A DNA stretch of 43,387 nt from Allobosea sp. (GTDB lineage Bacteria > Pseudomonadota > Alphaproteobacteria > Rhizobiales > Beijerinckiaceae): NCBI RefSeq assembly GCF_030694325.1, contig NZ_JAUXYO010000297.1, positions 1 through 43,387 of the forward strand. The letters run 5' to 3'. A model generated the notes under the pieces. It had not been told where the DNA came from and did not search any database. It was given only the letters and a program-made list of their open reading frames with translations. Every line of letters begins with the position of its first letter. Position 1 is the first letter of the stretch. Positions 30,039-39,506 of the stretch are shown here, in pieces. Made by a program: the position numbers and the translations under genes.

Positions 30039-33020
30039 ATGAGCGAAGCCGGACAGGACTGGGCACGGCTGGGCGCGACAGCGGCGCAGGATGCGACTCT
30101 CGCCTCCTATGCGGCCGGCGGCGCCCTGCTGCTCTGGGATCGAGACGCCGCACAGCCGGGCTTCCTCAACGCCGCGGCCCGGGCGCTGCTGGCCGGAACC
30201 GGCTCGCTGCCCGCCACGACGCGCCAGAGGCTGTCGCTGCTCGCGGGCGGCCTCGCCTCGCCCGATCGGCTGCGGCTGGAGCGCCTGCGGCTGACCGCGG
30301 GCTTCGCGGCGACGCTGGTCACCTGCGGCTGCAAGCTCGTCACCGCCGCGGACGGGACGCCGGTTCTGGCGCTCGTGGTGCCCGAGGCCGAGTTCCGGCG
30401 GCTGGGAATCGCCCTCCCGCAGCCTGAGTCCGATCCGCTGCCGACAGCCGAGACGCCGGCGCCTGCGACGACGCCGGCCGAGGCACCGGAGGCCGCGGCG
30501 ACCGCCCCCGCTCGCGCGGTTCGCTTTCTCTGGCAGAGCGATGCACAGGCGCGCCTGACCAGCCTCTCGCCGAATCTGGCCGAACTCGCGGGCCCCGATG
30601 CCGTGGCGCAGCTCATCGGCCGGCCCTGGGCCGAGCTGATCGGCACGGTGGTGCAGGATCGCAGCGGCGGCCTGCTCGAGCGCCTGAGCGGAACGACGAC
30701 CTGGAGCGGCCATGAGGTGCTCTGGCGCAGCGCGACGCCAGGCGAAGGCGCGCGGGTCGACCTCTCCGGCGTGCCGGTTCTCGACGCCACCCGGCAGGTC
30801 ACCGGCTTCCGCGGCTTCGGCCTGGCGCGGCCCGGCGCGCGCGAGCCCTTCCCGGTCGCGGCCGAGGTCGCCTTGGCTGAACCCGCGGTCGAGGCTGCGG
30901 CCGACGAACCCAAGCTCGCCTTGGACGCGGCCGGCGAAACCGTGCCGGCTCACGCGACCGAGGCTGCGACGTCCGAGACCGAGGTCATCGAGGCGATCGA
31001 TGCCGCCGTCGTCGCGCCGGCACAGGCCGCCTCGCCCGAGGACCTGGCGACCGACACCGGCGAGCCGCTGTCGCCCGAACCGGCCGAGCCCATCGCCGCG
31101 ACGGAGGAGTCGGCCGAGCCCCCGCGCGCGACCGCGACTCCAGAGCCGCCCCCGGGCGACGAGGCTCCCGCCGAGGACGCGCCCTCGCCCGCTCCGTCAG
31201 CGGGCAACATCGTGCCGCTGCGCAACGGACATCTGACCCCGGTGCGGCCGATCATCGAACCGTCGAAACCCAATCTGAGCTCGGCCGAACGGAGCGCCTT
31301 CCGCGAGATCGCCAAGGCGCTGGGCGCGCGCATCGCAGGCGACGACGAGCCGGCTGCCCCGCGCCTGCCGCCCGCCGCGCCACTGCGGCTGAAGGAGGCC
31401 GAACCCGCGGCCGTCGAGGGCGGGAGCGGTGCGGCGGAGGCGAGCCCGGCGCCGGAGCCGGCCGCCACGGCCCGGCGGCTGCCGAACTCGCATGCGGACC
31501 TGCTCGACAGGCTGCCGATCGCGGTGCTGGTCAACCGCGACGACACCGCGCTATACGCCAACCGCACGATGCTCGACCTGCTCGACTATGCCGATCTCGA
31601 CGATCTCGCCTCGGGTGGCGGTGTCAGCCGGCTGATCAAGGATGCCGAGCGCACCGATGGCGGCGGCATGACGCTGATCGACCGTCTGGGCCATCTCGTC
31701 CGGGTCGATGCGGTGCTCTCGAGCGTCGCCTGGCAGGGTGAGCAGGCGACGTTGATGGCGTTCCGCCATCCCAAGGGCGGCGGCGAGGCCAAGGCGCTCA
31801 CGCCGGAGGAGGCCGAGGAGGCGGAACGGGCGGCCGAGTTCGAGGCCGAGGATACCGAGAGCGCCGCCCGGGTCGAGGCGCTGCGGCTGGATGCGGGCGT
31901 CCGCGACGCGCGCATCGCCGAACTCGTCGCGATGCTCGACACCGCCACGGACGGCGTCGTCACGGTGGATGAGCGCGGCCGGATCCTCTCGCTCAACAAG
32001 ACCGCCGAGGCGCTGTTCGGCTACGACCAGCGCGAGGTCACGGGCGAACTGTTCACCCTGCTGTTCGCAGCCGAGAGCCATGCGCCGGCGCTGGACTATC
32101 TCGAGGGGCTGAGGGGCGGCGGCGTCGCCTCGGTGATGAATGACGGCCGCGAGGTCGTCGGCCGGGTGCGCCAGGGCGGCAAGATCCCGCTGTTCATGAC
32201 GATGGGCCAGATCGCGGAAGGCACGGAGCGGCGCTTCTGCGCCGTGCTGCGCGACATCACCGCCTGGAAGAAGACGGAAGGCGAGCTGGTCGAGGCGCGC
32301 AAGGCCGCCGAGAAGGCCAGCGCCCAGAAATCCGACGTGCTGGCCAAGATCAGCCACGAGATCCGCACGCCGCTGAACGCGATCATCGGCTTTGCCGAGG
32401 TGATGGCGGAGGAGCGTTTCGGGCCGATCGCCAATGAGCGCTACAAGGAATACCTGCGCGACATTCACCAGTCGGGCGGCTACGTCATCAGCCTGGTCAA
32501 CGACCTGCTCGACCTCGCCAAGATCGAGGCCGGCAAGCTCGATCTCGACTTCGTCAGCGTCAACCTGAACGAGATCGCGCTCTCGGCGGTGAGCCTGCTG
32601 CAGCCGGAGGCGCAGCGCGGCCGCGTCGTGCTGCGCTCGGGGCTCTCGCCGAAGCTGCCGCCGGTCGTGGCCGACCAGCGCTCGATCCGGCAGATCGTGA
32701 TCAACCTGCTCTCCAATGCCGTGAAGTTCACCGATGCCGGCGGGCAGGTGATCATCTCCACCGCGCTTGGCGACCAGGGCGAGGCGATCCTGCGGGTGCG
32801 CGACACCGGCATCGGCATGGACGACAAGGAGATCGAGCTCGCGCTCGAGCCCTTCCGCCAGGTGCCGACGACGCGACGCGCCGGCGGCACGGGCCTGGGC
32901 CTGCCGCTGACCAAGGCACTGGTCGAGGCGAACCGCGCCGCGATGTCGATCACCAGCGTGAAGAAAGAAGGCACGCTGGTCGAGATCACCTTCCCGCCGC
33001 AACGTGTGCTGGCGGGGTGA
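30039..33020 (+). CDS. PdhS/DivJ/PleC-family PAS sensor histidine kinase, soluble
   Basis: The protein of about 993 residues has no membrane segment. It shows PAS-like regions near the N-terminus and around 165-270, an Ala/Pro/Glu-rich linker (about 270-430) and PAS domains before and after residue 600 (DGVVTVDERGRILSLNKTAE). The kinase core follows: phosphorylation site KISHEIRTPLNAIIGFAEVM (His773), then N box QIVINLLSNAVKFTD, G1 VRDTGIGMDD and G2 GGTGLGLPLTKALVEANRA. The core and its ALEPFRQVPTTRRA segment closely match kinases that act on DivK in Brucella and Caulobacter, so a role in cell-cycle and polarity control is likely. ATG 30039 is uncertain; one at 30000 is in frame. Confidence 0.87.
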   Translation: MSEAGQDWARLGATAAQDATLASYAAGGALLLWDRDAAQPGFLNAAARALLAGTGSLPATTRQRLSLLAGGLASPDRLRLERLRLTAGFAATLVTCGCKLVTAADGTPVLALVVPEAEFRRLGIALPQPESDPLPTAETPAPATTPAEAPEAAATAPARAVRFLWQSDAQARLTSLSPNLAELAGPDAVAQLIGRPWAELIGTVVQDRSGGLLERLSGTTTWSGHEVLWRSATPGEGARVDLSGVPVLDATRQVTGFRGFGLARPGAREPFPVAAEVALAEPAVEAAADEPKLALDAAGETVPAHATEAATSETEVIEAIDAAVVAPAQAASPEDLATDTGEPLSPEPAEPIAATEESAEPPRATATPEPPPGDEAPAEDAPSPAPSAGNIVPLRNGHLTPVRPIIEPSKPNLSSAERSAFREIAKALGARIAGDDEPAAPRLPPAAPLRLKEAEPAAVEGGSGAAEASPAPEPAATARRLPNSHADLLDRLPIAVLVNRDDTALYANRTMLDLLDYADLDDLASGGGVSRLIKDAERTDGGGMTLIDRLGHLVRVDAVLSSVAWQGEQATLMAFRHPKGGGEAKALTPEEAEEAERAAEFEAEDTESAARVEALRLDAGVRDARIAELVAMLDTATDGVVTVDERGRILSLNKTAEALFGYDQREVTGELFTLLFAAESHAPALDYLEGLRGGGVASVMNDGREVVGRVRQGGKIPLFMTMGQIAEGTERRFCAVLRDITAWKKTEGELVEARKAAEKASAQKSDVLAKISHEIRTPLNAIIGFAEVMAEERFGPIANERYKEYLRDIHQSGGYVISLVNDLLDLAKIEAGKLDLDFVSVNLNEIALSAVSLLQPEAQRGRVVLRSGLSPKLPPVVADQRSIRQIVINLLSNAVKFTDAGGQVIISTALGDQGEAILRVRDTGIGMDDKEIELALEPFRQVPTTRRAGGTGLGLPLTKALVEANRAAMSITSVKKEGTLVEITFPPQRVLAG

Positions 33021-33024
33021 GGAG

Positions 33025-33066
33025 ACGGCGGCTGACGGCCCTGCGCGGCCGATGAGGGGCCGCCGT
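33025..33066. terminator. Hairpin between the convergent kinase and GGDEF-EAL genes
   Basis: ACGGCGGC (33025-33032) pairs with GCCGCCGT (33059-33066), and an inner GGCC/GGCC stem extends the fold. It fills most of the 65-base gap between two convergent stop codons, so it may end both transcripts. There is no T tract on either side. Confidence 0.55.
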
Positions 33067-33085
33067 GCGAGAGGTCGGTCGCGGG

Positions 33086-36000
33086 TCAGGCCTGCCGCAG
33101 CACCCGTCGTCGCGGACCCTCCGGGCGAGCCGGCGACCCGTTGCGGATCATCCAGGGCACGCGCTCGGCGAAGGCCGGTTTCGCATAGAAATAGCCCTGG
33201 CCGAAATCGCAGCCCGCTTCCCTGAGCCGGTCGGCCTGGCCGGCGTTTTCGACGCCCTCGGCCGTGATCCTCATGCCCATGTTGCGACCGAGGCCGACGA
33301 CCGCCGCCACGATAGCGGCATCGTCCCTGTCGGTTTCGAGGTTCCTGACGAAGCTCTGGTCGATCTTGATGTGATCGACCGGGAACTGCTTGAGGTGGGT
33401 CAGCGACGCAAAGCCGGTGCCGAAATCGTCCAGCGCGATCGAGATCCCGGCCTTGTGGCATTCGCTGAGGACGGCCGCCGCTCCCTCGGTCTGGCGCCCC
33501 AGGAACACCGTCTCGGTGACCTCGATCTCGAAGTGCGACGTCGGGACGTCGGCGGCGTCGAGGAGCGCCATGATCCGGGTCGCGAGCGTGCGGTCGGCGA
33601 AATCGGCGGAGGCGAGGTTGACGGCGACACGCCCGAATTCGAGGCCCTGGTCGAGCCAGGCGCGCATGTCCGACGCCACCTGCCCGATCATGGCCGTGGC
33701 CAGCGCCGTCGAGATCTCCTGATCGTCGAAGGCCGATCCGAAATAGGCCGGGGTCAGCAGGCCGAGTGTGGGATGCCGCCAGCGGGCCAGCGCCTCGAAA
33801 CCGACGATCTCGCCCGTCGCGAGCGACACTTTGGGTTGATAATGGGGGAAGAATTCGGCCGCTTCCAATCCCTGGCGGACTTCGCGCAGGATCGAGACGC
33901 GGCGCTCCATCAGGTCGCGTGCCGCAGGCGAGTAGACGACCGCCCTGCTGCGTCCGCCCTCCTTGGCCCGGTAGAGCGCGATGTCCGCGTCCTTCATCAG
34001 TTCGACGGGATCGCGATGATGCTCGGGGAAGGCTGCTACGCCGATGCTGGCCTTGGTGGACAGGGCCCGTCCCAGATAGTCGAAGGTGGTCCGCAAGGCC
34101 TCGACGATTCCGTCGGCGCATGAAGCGATGTCGGCCAGCCCGGGCTGCTCGACCAGAACGATGGCGAATTCGTCTCCGCCGACGCGGGCGACCACGCCCC
34201 GGTCGCCGACCAGCCGCGTCAACCGGGCCGCCGTTTCGGCGAGGAGTTGATCGCCTGCGGCGTGACCCAGCGTGTCGTTGATGTCCTTGAAGTCGTCGAG
34301 GTCGAGCAACAACAGACCGACGCCGGTTCCAGCCAATTCGGCTGTCTCCAGCGCGTCCTCCAACCGCGTCTGGAACAGTGCCCGATTGGGCAATCCCGTC
34401 AGAGGGTCGTGGTTGGCCGTCTGCCAGATCGCTTTTTCGGTCGCCTTCCGGTCAGAGATGTCGAAAGTAATGCCGATCAGGCGCTCGTCGCCGTTCCGCT
34501 CCGCCCTGATCGCGAGCCAGATCTCGCCGCCATCGGGGCCGCGGTAGCGCACTTCGGTCGAGTGCGTGCCGTCGGCGATGGCGGCCAGGCGCAACAGATC
34601 GACCTTGTGCCGGTCGTCGGGATGAACGCGCTCGACGAACTCCGATGTCGGCCCCGAATGAATACCGAGCAGCGCGTAGGCGTTGTCCGAGCGATCGACA
34701 TGCTTCGTCGTCAGGTCGACGTCCCAGGCGACCATGTTGCTCGCGTGCAGCGCCAGCCGGAGACGCTCGCCGCCGATGCGCACGGCGTCTTCGGCGATCT
34801 TGCGCGGGGTGATGTCTTGGAGAGTGCCCAACATACGGACGGGGCGGTCTTCGACATCGTAGAGCGTGCGCCCGCCGACCTCGACCCAGCGCGTCTCGCC
34901 GTCCGTGGGCCTGATGATGCGGAACGTCGCCGAAACGGATGGCGAGCCCCGATCGAAGGCCGGGTCGAACGCGGCACGAATCCGCGCGCGGTCGTCGGGA
35001 TGGACGAGCGGCAGACAATCCTCCCGCTGCAGAGCCGCCGTCTCCGGCATCCCCAGGATGCCACGGACCTCCGACGACCATTCGAGATGCCCGGTGGCAA
35101 AGTCGAGGTCCCAGATGCCGAGTCCCGTCGCGGCCAGGGCCAGCCGAAGCCGCTCCTCGCTGGTGCGAAGCGCTTCGCTCGCCCGGCGCGCCTCGGTCAG
35201 ATCCTGCAAGGCGCCCACCATCCTGATCGGCCGGCCCGCGGTATCCCTCACGAGATAACCGCGATCGCGGACATAGGCGTAGTCACCGTCGCCCTTGCGC
35301 CAGCGATACTCGCCTTCCCAGCGCTCGCCGTCCCGCCCCGCGATGAAGGCCCGAACCTGCTCGTCGACGGTCGCCCGGTCGTCCGGATGCACGCTTTCCA
35401 GCCAGGTCGTTCCCGTGGCGGGGGCTTGCGCCTTCTCGTAGCTGAACAGCCCGAGCCGGCTTTCGCCCCATTGCAGCCGGTCCGTCTCGAAATCCCAATC
35501 ATAGATCGCGTCCGATGTCGCATGGGCCGCCAGACGATAGCGCTGCTCGCTCTCGCGGAGCCTCTCCTCAGCGACCCTGCGATCATCCTCCGCCAGCCTC
35601 CGGGCCGTGACGTCGGCGAAGGTGCGGACGACGCCGCCATTGGGCAGACGGTTCGTCCTGACCTCGAGGACCGTGCCGTTCGGCCGCCGTCGCTCGTAGA
35701 CCGAGGCCTCGATGTTGTTGCCCTCGTGCCGGATGGCGTGCACGAGCGTCGGGTCGGCGTCCGCGAATTCGCCCTGCTCGATCTGCCAGCGCTTGACGTC
35801 CTCGAATTTTGGCACCGCGCGCATCATCTCGGCCGGCAGGTCGAGCAGATCGATGGCGCGCTGATTGCAGACGACGACGTCTCCACTGGAATCGACCATG
35901 ACGATGCCCTGGTCGACATTCTCGAGCGCGCCGTGCAGCAGCGCCGTGTTCTCGGCCAGAGCCTTGTTCGTGCTGCGGAGCTTGAGCTCGCGCATCACGG

Positions 36001-36487
36001 CCCGCGCCAGCGCCAGCAGCGTGCTGGCCTGAACCTCCGTCAGCCCCTGCGGACGGGGACGGACATCGCCGACGCAGACGGCACCCAGCAGCAGACCATC
36101 CGGTGTTTCCAGGCGCGCGACGGCGTAGAAGCGCAGGCTCGGCGGGCCGATGACGAACGGATTGCTCTCGAAACGCTCGTCTTTGGCGAGATCGGCGATG
36201 ACGACGAGCTTCGCCTCGTGGATCGTGTTCGCGCAGATCGACGTGTCGAGCGAATTCTCGTCCAGGCTCAGCCCGATCCGAGACTTGAACCACTGCCGCT
36301 CGCCCTCGAGGAAGCTGACGGCCGCCACGGGCGTGCCGCAGGTTTCGCTCGCAACCCGCGTGATTTCGTCGAACGCGGTCTCGGACTTCGTGTCGAGGAT
36401 GTCCAGAGCCTTCAGCGCCGCGAGACGACGCTCATCTCTCCAGAACGATCTCGGTTCGGTGTTCATGGTCAAGCGGCTGACCTTCAT
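33086..36487 (-). CDS. GAF-PAS(4)-GGDEF-EAL cyclic-di-GMP turnover protein
   Basis: The 1133-residue soluble protein has an N-terminal GAF domain (about 25-170; VAAVSFLEGERQWFKSRIGL, LDTSICANTIHE) and a PAS domain (185-295; VDQGIVMVDSSGDVVVCNQR). Three PAS_3-type domains follow (about 305-675), each with a VHPDDR-type motif. The GGDEF domain (685-850) has an intact GGDEF near 770. The EAL domain (865-1115) has GFEALARWRHP, the acidic residue in EIEVTETVFLG, LDDFGTGFASL and ITAEGVEN, so catalytic residues for both synthesis and hydrolysis of c-di-GMP are kept. It probably tunes c-di-GMP in response to a small ligand or redox signal. ATG 36466 is an alternative start. It converges with a PdhS-type kinase. 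Confidence 0.93.
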   Translation of the reverse strand: MKVSRLTMNTEPRSFWRDERRLAALKALDILDTKSETAFDEITRVASETCGTPVAAVSFLEGERQWFKSRIGLSLDENSLDTSICANTIHEAKLVVIADLAKDERFESNPFVIGPPSLRFYAVARLETPDGLLLGAVCVGDVRPRPQGLTEVQASTLLALARAVMRELKLRSTNKALAENTALLHGALENVDQGIVMVDSSGDVVVCNQRAIDLLDLPAEMMRAVPKFEDVKRWQIEQGEFADADPTLVHAIRHEGNNIEASVYERRRPNGTVLEVRTNRLPNGGVVRTFADVTARRLAEDDRRVAEERLRESEQRYRLAAHATSDAIYDWDFETDRLQWGESRLGLFSYEKAQAPATGTTWLESVHPDDRATVDEQVRAFIAGRDGERWEGEYRWRKGDGDYAYVRDRGYLVRDTAGRPIRMVGALQDLTEARRASEALRTSEERLRLALAATGLGIWDLDFATGHLEWSSEVRGILGMPETAALQREDCLPLVHPDDRARIRAAFDPAFDRGSPSVSATFRIIRPTDGETRWVEVGGRTLYDVEDRPVRMLGTLQDITPRKIAEDAVRIGGERLRLALHASNMVAWDVDLTTKHVDRSDNAYALLGIHSGPTSEFVERVHPDDRHKVDLLRLAAIADGTHSTEVRYRGPDGGEIWLAIRAERNGDERLIGITFDISDRKATEKAIWQTANHDPLTGLPNRALFQTRLEDALETAELAGTGVGLLLLDLDDFKDINDTLGHAAGDQLLAETAARLTRLVGDRGVVARVGGDEFAIVLVEQPGLADIASCADGIVEALRTTFDYLGRALSTKASIGVAAFPEHHRDPVELMKDADIALYRAKEGGRSRAVVYSPAARDLMERRVSILREVRQGLEAAEFFPHYQPKVSLATGEIVGFEALARWRHPTLGLLTPAYFGSAFDDQEISTALATAMIGQVASDMRAWLDQGLEFGRVAVNLASADFADRTLATRIMALLDAADVPTSHFEIEVTETVFLGRQTEGAAAVLSECHKAGISIALDDFGTGFASLTHLKQFPVDHIKIDQSFVRNLETDRDDAAIVAAVVGLGRNMGMRITAEGVENAGQADRLREAGCDFGQGYFYAKPAFAERVPWMIRNGSPARPEGPRRRVLRQA

Positions 36488-36671
36488 GACGACGCGCGCG
36501 GGTTTGCGACGTTACGAACGAGCACTTACGAAACCCTGAAGCGGAGCAAGGCCGGGACATGGGGACCGGAGAGACGACTTTGCGCATGGCTGGGAGCCCA
36601 AGGACGCGGATGCACCCGCGCCGACTCTCCGCTAATGACAGGAGGCAATCCTTCTCCCAAGGCGCTCTCCC

Positions 36672-37334
36672 ATGACCCTCACCATCTATGGCTGCTACCG
36701 CTCGCGCGCCTCGCGCAACATCTGGCTCGCCAACGAACTGGGCCTGTCCTTCACCCATGTCCCCGTGATCCAGGTCTATCGCCTGCCCGACCCCAACGCG
36801 CCGGGTGCGCCCGTCCATACGCAGAGCCCGGAGTTCCTCGCGGTCAATCCGAAGGGGCAGATCCCGGCCATCGACGACGGCGGCTTCAAGCTGCAGGAAT
36901 CGCTCGCCATCAACCTCTATCTCGTCCGCAAGCATGGCGGCCCGCTGGCGCCGAAGGATGCGCAGGAGGAGGGGCTGGCGGTGATGTGGTCGCTCTGGGC
37001 GAGCACGGCGGTCGAGAGCCATGCGCTCAACATCCAGTACCACATGGCGGCCTATCCGCCTGAAAAGCGCGATCCGAAGCTGGTCGAGGCGGCGCTCGCC
37101 GCCCTGCCGGCCCCGTTTGCCGCGCTGGACAAGGCGCTCGCCGCGGGCGGCGGCTTCGTCATGGGCGGGCGCTTCACGGTGGCCGACATCAACGTCGCCG
37201 AGATCATCCGCTACGCCAAGCCGGCCGCGCAGCTCTTCGAGGCGGCACCGCATGTGAAGGCCTGGCTCGACGCCTGCCATGCCCGCCCCGCCTTCCAGGC
37301 GATGTGGACGGCGCGGGACGCGGAAGCGGCCTGA
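36672..37334 (+). CDS. Glutathione S-transferase family protein
   Basis: The 220-residue protein has the thioredoxin-like N-domain MTLTIYGCYRSRASRNIWLA, the cis-Pro loop VNPKGQIPAIDD and the gamma-glutamyl site QESLAINLYL. The all-helical C-domain contains GRFTVADINVAEIIRYA (the N-capping box) and VKAWLDACHARPAFQ. Ser12 (YRSRAS), rather than Tyr or Cys, is the probable active residue; Cys8 lies nearby. It could conjugate or isomerise electrophiles with glutathione; the substrate is unknown. It diverges from the GGDEF-EAL gene across 184 bases and is followed after 99 bases by an EamA transporter gene on the same strand. Confidence 0.92.
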   Translation: MTLTIYGCYRSRASRNIWLANELGLSFTHVPVIQVYRLPDPNAPGAPVHTQSPEFLAVNPKGQIPAIDDGGFKLQESLAINLYLVRKHGGPLAPKDAQEEGLAVMWSLWASTAVESHALNIQYHMAAYPPEKRDPKLVEAALAALPAPFAALDKALAAGGGFVMGGRFTVADINVAEIIRYAKPAAQLFEAAPHVKAWLDACHARPAFQAMWTARDAEAA

Positions 37335-37433
37335 CGCTACATCGGCACTCTGGACGACAGGATCCGGGTGGCGGCCTCGCCGCCCTGAGCCTACTGACGC
37401 GGGCTGACGGTCGGGCGAGGACAAAATGCCGCG

Positions 37434-38363
37434 ATGACGATGCCCATGCCTGCCGCGCCCGCGCGGATGTCGACGCCCGACTGGCTGCTGCTGGCCGGGC
37501 TCTCCGTCCTGTGGGGCGGCTCCTTCTTCTTCAACGCGCTGGCGCTGGCGCAATGGCCGCCGCTGCCGGTGCTGCTCGCGCGGGTGGGTCTGGCGGCGCT
37601 GGCGCTGCTGCTGGCAGTGCGGCTGGCGGGGCTGTCGATGGCGGTCGGCCGGGGCCTCTGGCTCGCCTTCTTCGGCATGGGCGTGCTCAACAACCTGATC
37701 CCGTTCAGCCTGTTTCTGTGGGGCCAGCAGCAGATCCCGAGCGGGCTGGCCTCGATCCTGAACGCGATGACGCCGATCTTCACGGTGCTGGTGATGCATG
37801 TGTTCGGCGGCGAGCGCGCGACCGGGCGCAAGATCGCCGGCATCGTCGCGGGCTTCGCCGGCGTCGCCATCCTGATCGGGCCTGACGCGCTCTCGGGGCT
37901 CGGCCTCAACCTGCTGGCGCAGCTCGCCTGCATCGGTGCGACGGTCTCCTACGCCTTCTCGGGGTTGTATGGCCGGCGCTTCCGCGCCTTGCCGCCGCTC
38001 GTCACCGCCGCCGGCCAGCTCAGCGCCTCGACGCTGATGACGCTGCCGATCGTGCTCGTGCTCAACCCGCCCTGGACCCTGCCGCTGCCCACGGCGCAGA
38101 CGGTCTTCGCGCTGCTCGGCCTGGCGCTGGTCTCGACGGCACTGGCCTATGTGATCTTCTTCAGGATCATGCGCTCCGCCGGCCCGAGCAATGTCGTGCT
38201 GGTGACCTTCCTGATCCCCGTCAGCGCCATCCTGCTCGGGGTCGGCCTGTTGGGGGAAAGCCTGTTGCCGCGCCATTTCGCCGGCATGGCGGCGATCTTC
38301 GCGGGGCTGGCACTGATCGACGGGCGCATCCTGCGCGTCATACGGCCCTCCACAGCCTCGTGA
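37434..38363 (+). CDS. EamA/DMT-family transporter (10 TM)
   Basis: The 309-residue hydrophobic protein contains two EamA halves. The first starts LLLAGLSVLWGGSFFFNALA, with SGLASILNAMTPIFTVLVMH at the end of the half; the second runs LLAQLACIGATVSYAFSGLY to SNVVLVTFLIPVSAILLGVG. Ten hydrophobic segments fit the drug/metabolite transporter superfamily, mostly exporters of amino acids and metabolites across the inner membrane. Substrate is unknown. The start ATG 37434 lies among several in-frame Met codons; any within the first 12 residues would serve. A GGCTCG/CGAGCC hairpin at 38372-38389 follows the stop codon and may end transcription. Confidence 0.9.
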   Translation: MTMPMPAAPARMSTPDWLLLAGLSVLWGGSFFFNALALAQWPPLPVLLARVGLAALALLLAVRLAGLSMAVGRGLWLAFFGMGVLNNLIPFSLFLWGQQQIPSGLASILNAMTPIFTVLVMHVFGGERATGRKIAGIVAGFAGVAILIGPDALSGLGLNLLAQLACIGATVSYAFSGLYGRRFRALPPLVTAAGQLSASTLMTLPIVLVLNPPWTLPLPTAQTVFALLGLALVSTALAYVIFFRIMRSAGPSNVVLVTFLIPVSAILLGVGLLGESLLPRHFAGMAAIFAGLALIDGRILRVIRPSTAS

Positions 38364-38371
38364 CCGGGGAC

Positions 38372-38404
38372 GGCTCGCGAAACCGAGCCCTTTATTGCCA
38401 ATAA
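38372..38404 (+). promoter_or_regulatory. Terminator-like hairpin plus AT-rich palindrome upstream of the LysR gene
   Basis: A 6-base stem (38372-38377 with 38384-38389) is followed by CTTTA, a weak end for the EamA transcript. Directly after it comes TTATTG-C-CAATAA (38392-38404), a perfect dyad in a rare AT-rich stretch about 110 bases before the LysR start. It is a reasonable promoter or autoregulatory site for that gene. Confidence 0.45.
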
Positions 38405-38516
38405 ATTATGAATTGCTCTAGGGTCGCTTTCGCGGCATGAGCCGCTATCGGCTCTAACGACGAGCACTGGAAGATATCGGCCAACGATACGCCAGAGGGG
38501 ACCAAGAGGGACACCC

Positions 38517-39506
38517 ATGGACATCAGGCATCTGCGATGCTTCATCGCAGTGGCGGAAGAGCTTCATTTCGGCCGCGCTGCGGAGCGGCTCGGCCTGGCT
38601 CCCCCCGCCCTCTCCCGCCAGATCAGCACGCTGGAAGAAGAGCTCGGTTGCGTTCTCCTGACCCGTACGACGCGGCAAGTCGCTCTGACGCGGGCAGGCC
38701 TGATCATGCTCGAGGAAGCCAAGAGCATCCTCGCCCGGATGGACCACGCCTCCCGGGCGGTACGGGAGGCCTCGCTCGCCTCGGGCAAGATGCTGCGCAT
38801 CGGCGCGATCGACGCCGCCTCGTCCAGCTTCGTTCCCGAGGCGCTCGTCGCCTTCCGCGAGCGCTATCCCGGCGTGCAGATCAAGTTCGTCGAGGCGATG
38901 ACGGCCCCGCTCGTGCAGATGCTGGAGGCCGGCAAGCTCGATCTCGCCCTGACCCGGCCGCCGCGCAAACCGACCGACTGCGCCTTCGAGGTGCTGCGCG
39001 TCGAGCGGCCGATCGTCGTGCTCAACGAGGCCCATCCGCTGGCGGCGCGCGAGCATCTGACGATGCAGGATCTCGTGGGCCAGCCCTTCGTGGTGCCCTC
39101 GAAGCGGATCCGGCCCTTCGCCTATGATCTGGTGATGGCCTATTTCGAGAGCGTCGGCGCGGTACCCAACGTCACCATCGAAGCGACCGAGAAGCCGGCG
39201 ATGATGTCGGCGGTGGCAGCCGGGCTCGGGATGGCGCTGGCACCGGACTGGGTCTCGCGCCTGAGCTTTCCGGGCGTGACGATGCGGCGTCTGCGCGGCG
39301 CGCTGCTCGACCCGCCGCCGCCCGGCGCTCTGGTGGGCATCGCCTGGCGGCCGCAGCAGCGGCTCGACGCCCGCGACGACTTCCTCGCCATCCTGCGCGA
39401 ACGTGTCACCCTGATCGACGAACGGCAGGTGCTGCCCTTCGCCATTCCCGTCACGAAGCTAAAGCGAACCGCCCGCCTGGTCGGGTCGGCAGTTGGAGGA
39501 GCCTGA
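38517..39506 (+). CDS. LysR-family transcriptional regulator of the tct operon
   Basis: The 329-residue protein has an N-terminal winged helix-turn-helix (MDIRHLRCFIAVAEELHFGR, then AAERLGLAPPALSRQISTLE, positions 1-60) and a periplasmic-binding-like effector domain (RIGAIDAASSSFVPEALVAF onward). Its stop codon overlaps the tctB start in TGATG (39504-39508), so it is translated together with the transporter genes it presumably controls. LysR proteins normally respond to a substrate of the target pathway, so a tricarboxylate or related acid is the likely inducer. Co-transcription in the same direction, rather than the usual divergent arrangement, implies positive feedback on its own synthesis if it is an activator. 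Confidence 0.93.
   Translation: MDIRHLRCFIAVAEELHFGRAAERLGLAPPALSRQISTLEEELGCVLLTRTTRQVALTRAGLIMLEEAKSILARMDHASRAVREASLASGKMLRIGAIDAASSSFVPEALVAFRERYPGVQIKFVEAMTAPLVQMLEAGKLDLALTRPPRKPTDCAFEVLRVERPIVVLNEAHPLAAREHLTMQDLVGQPFVVPSKRIRPFAYDLVMAYFESVGAVPNVTIEATEKPAMMSAVAAGLGMALAPDWVSRLSFPGVTMRRLRGALLDPPPPGALVGIAWRPQQRLDARDDFLAILRERVTLIDERQVLPFAIPVTKLKRTARLVGSAVGGA

Noticed and set aside
31551-34121. A long minus-strand open frame spanning the end of the kinase gene and the EAL region
   Set aside because: It overlaps two well-supported genes and shows no domain; it continues through an intergenic hairpin.
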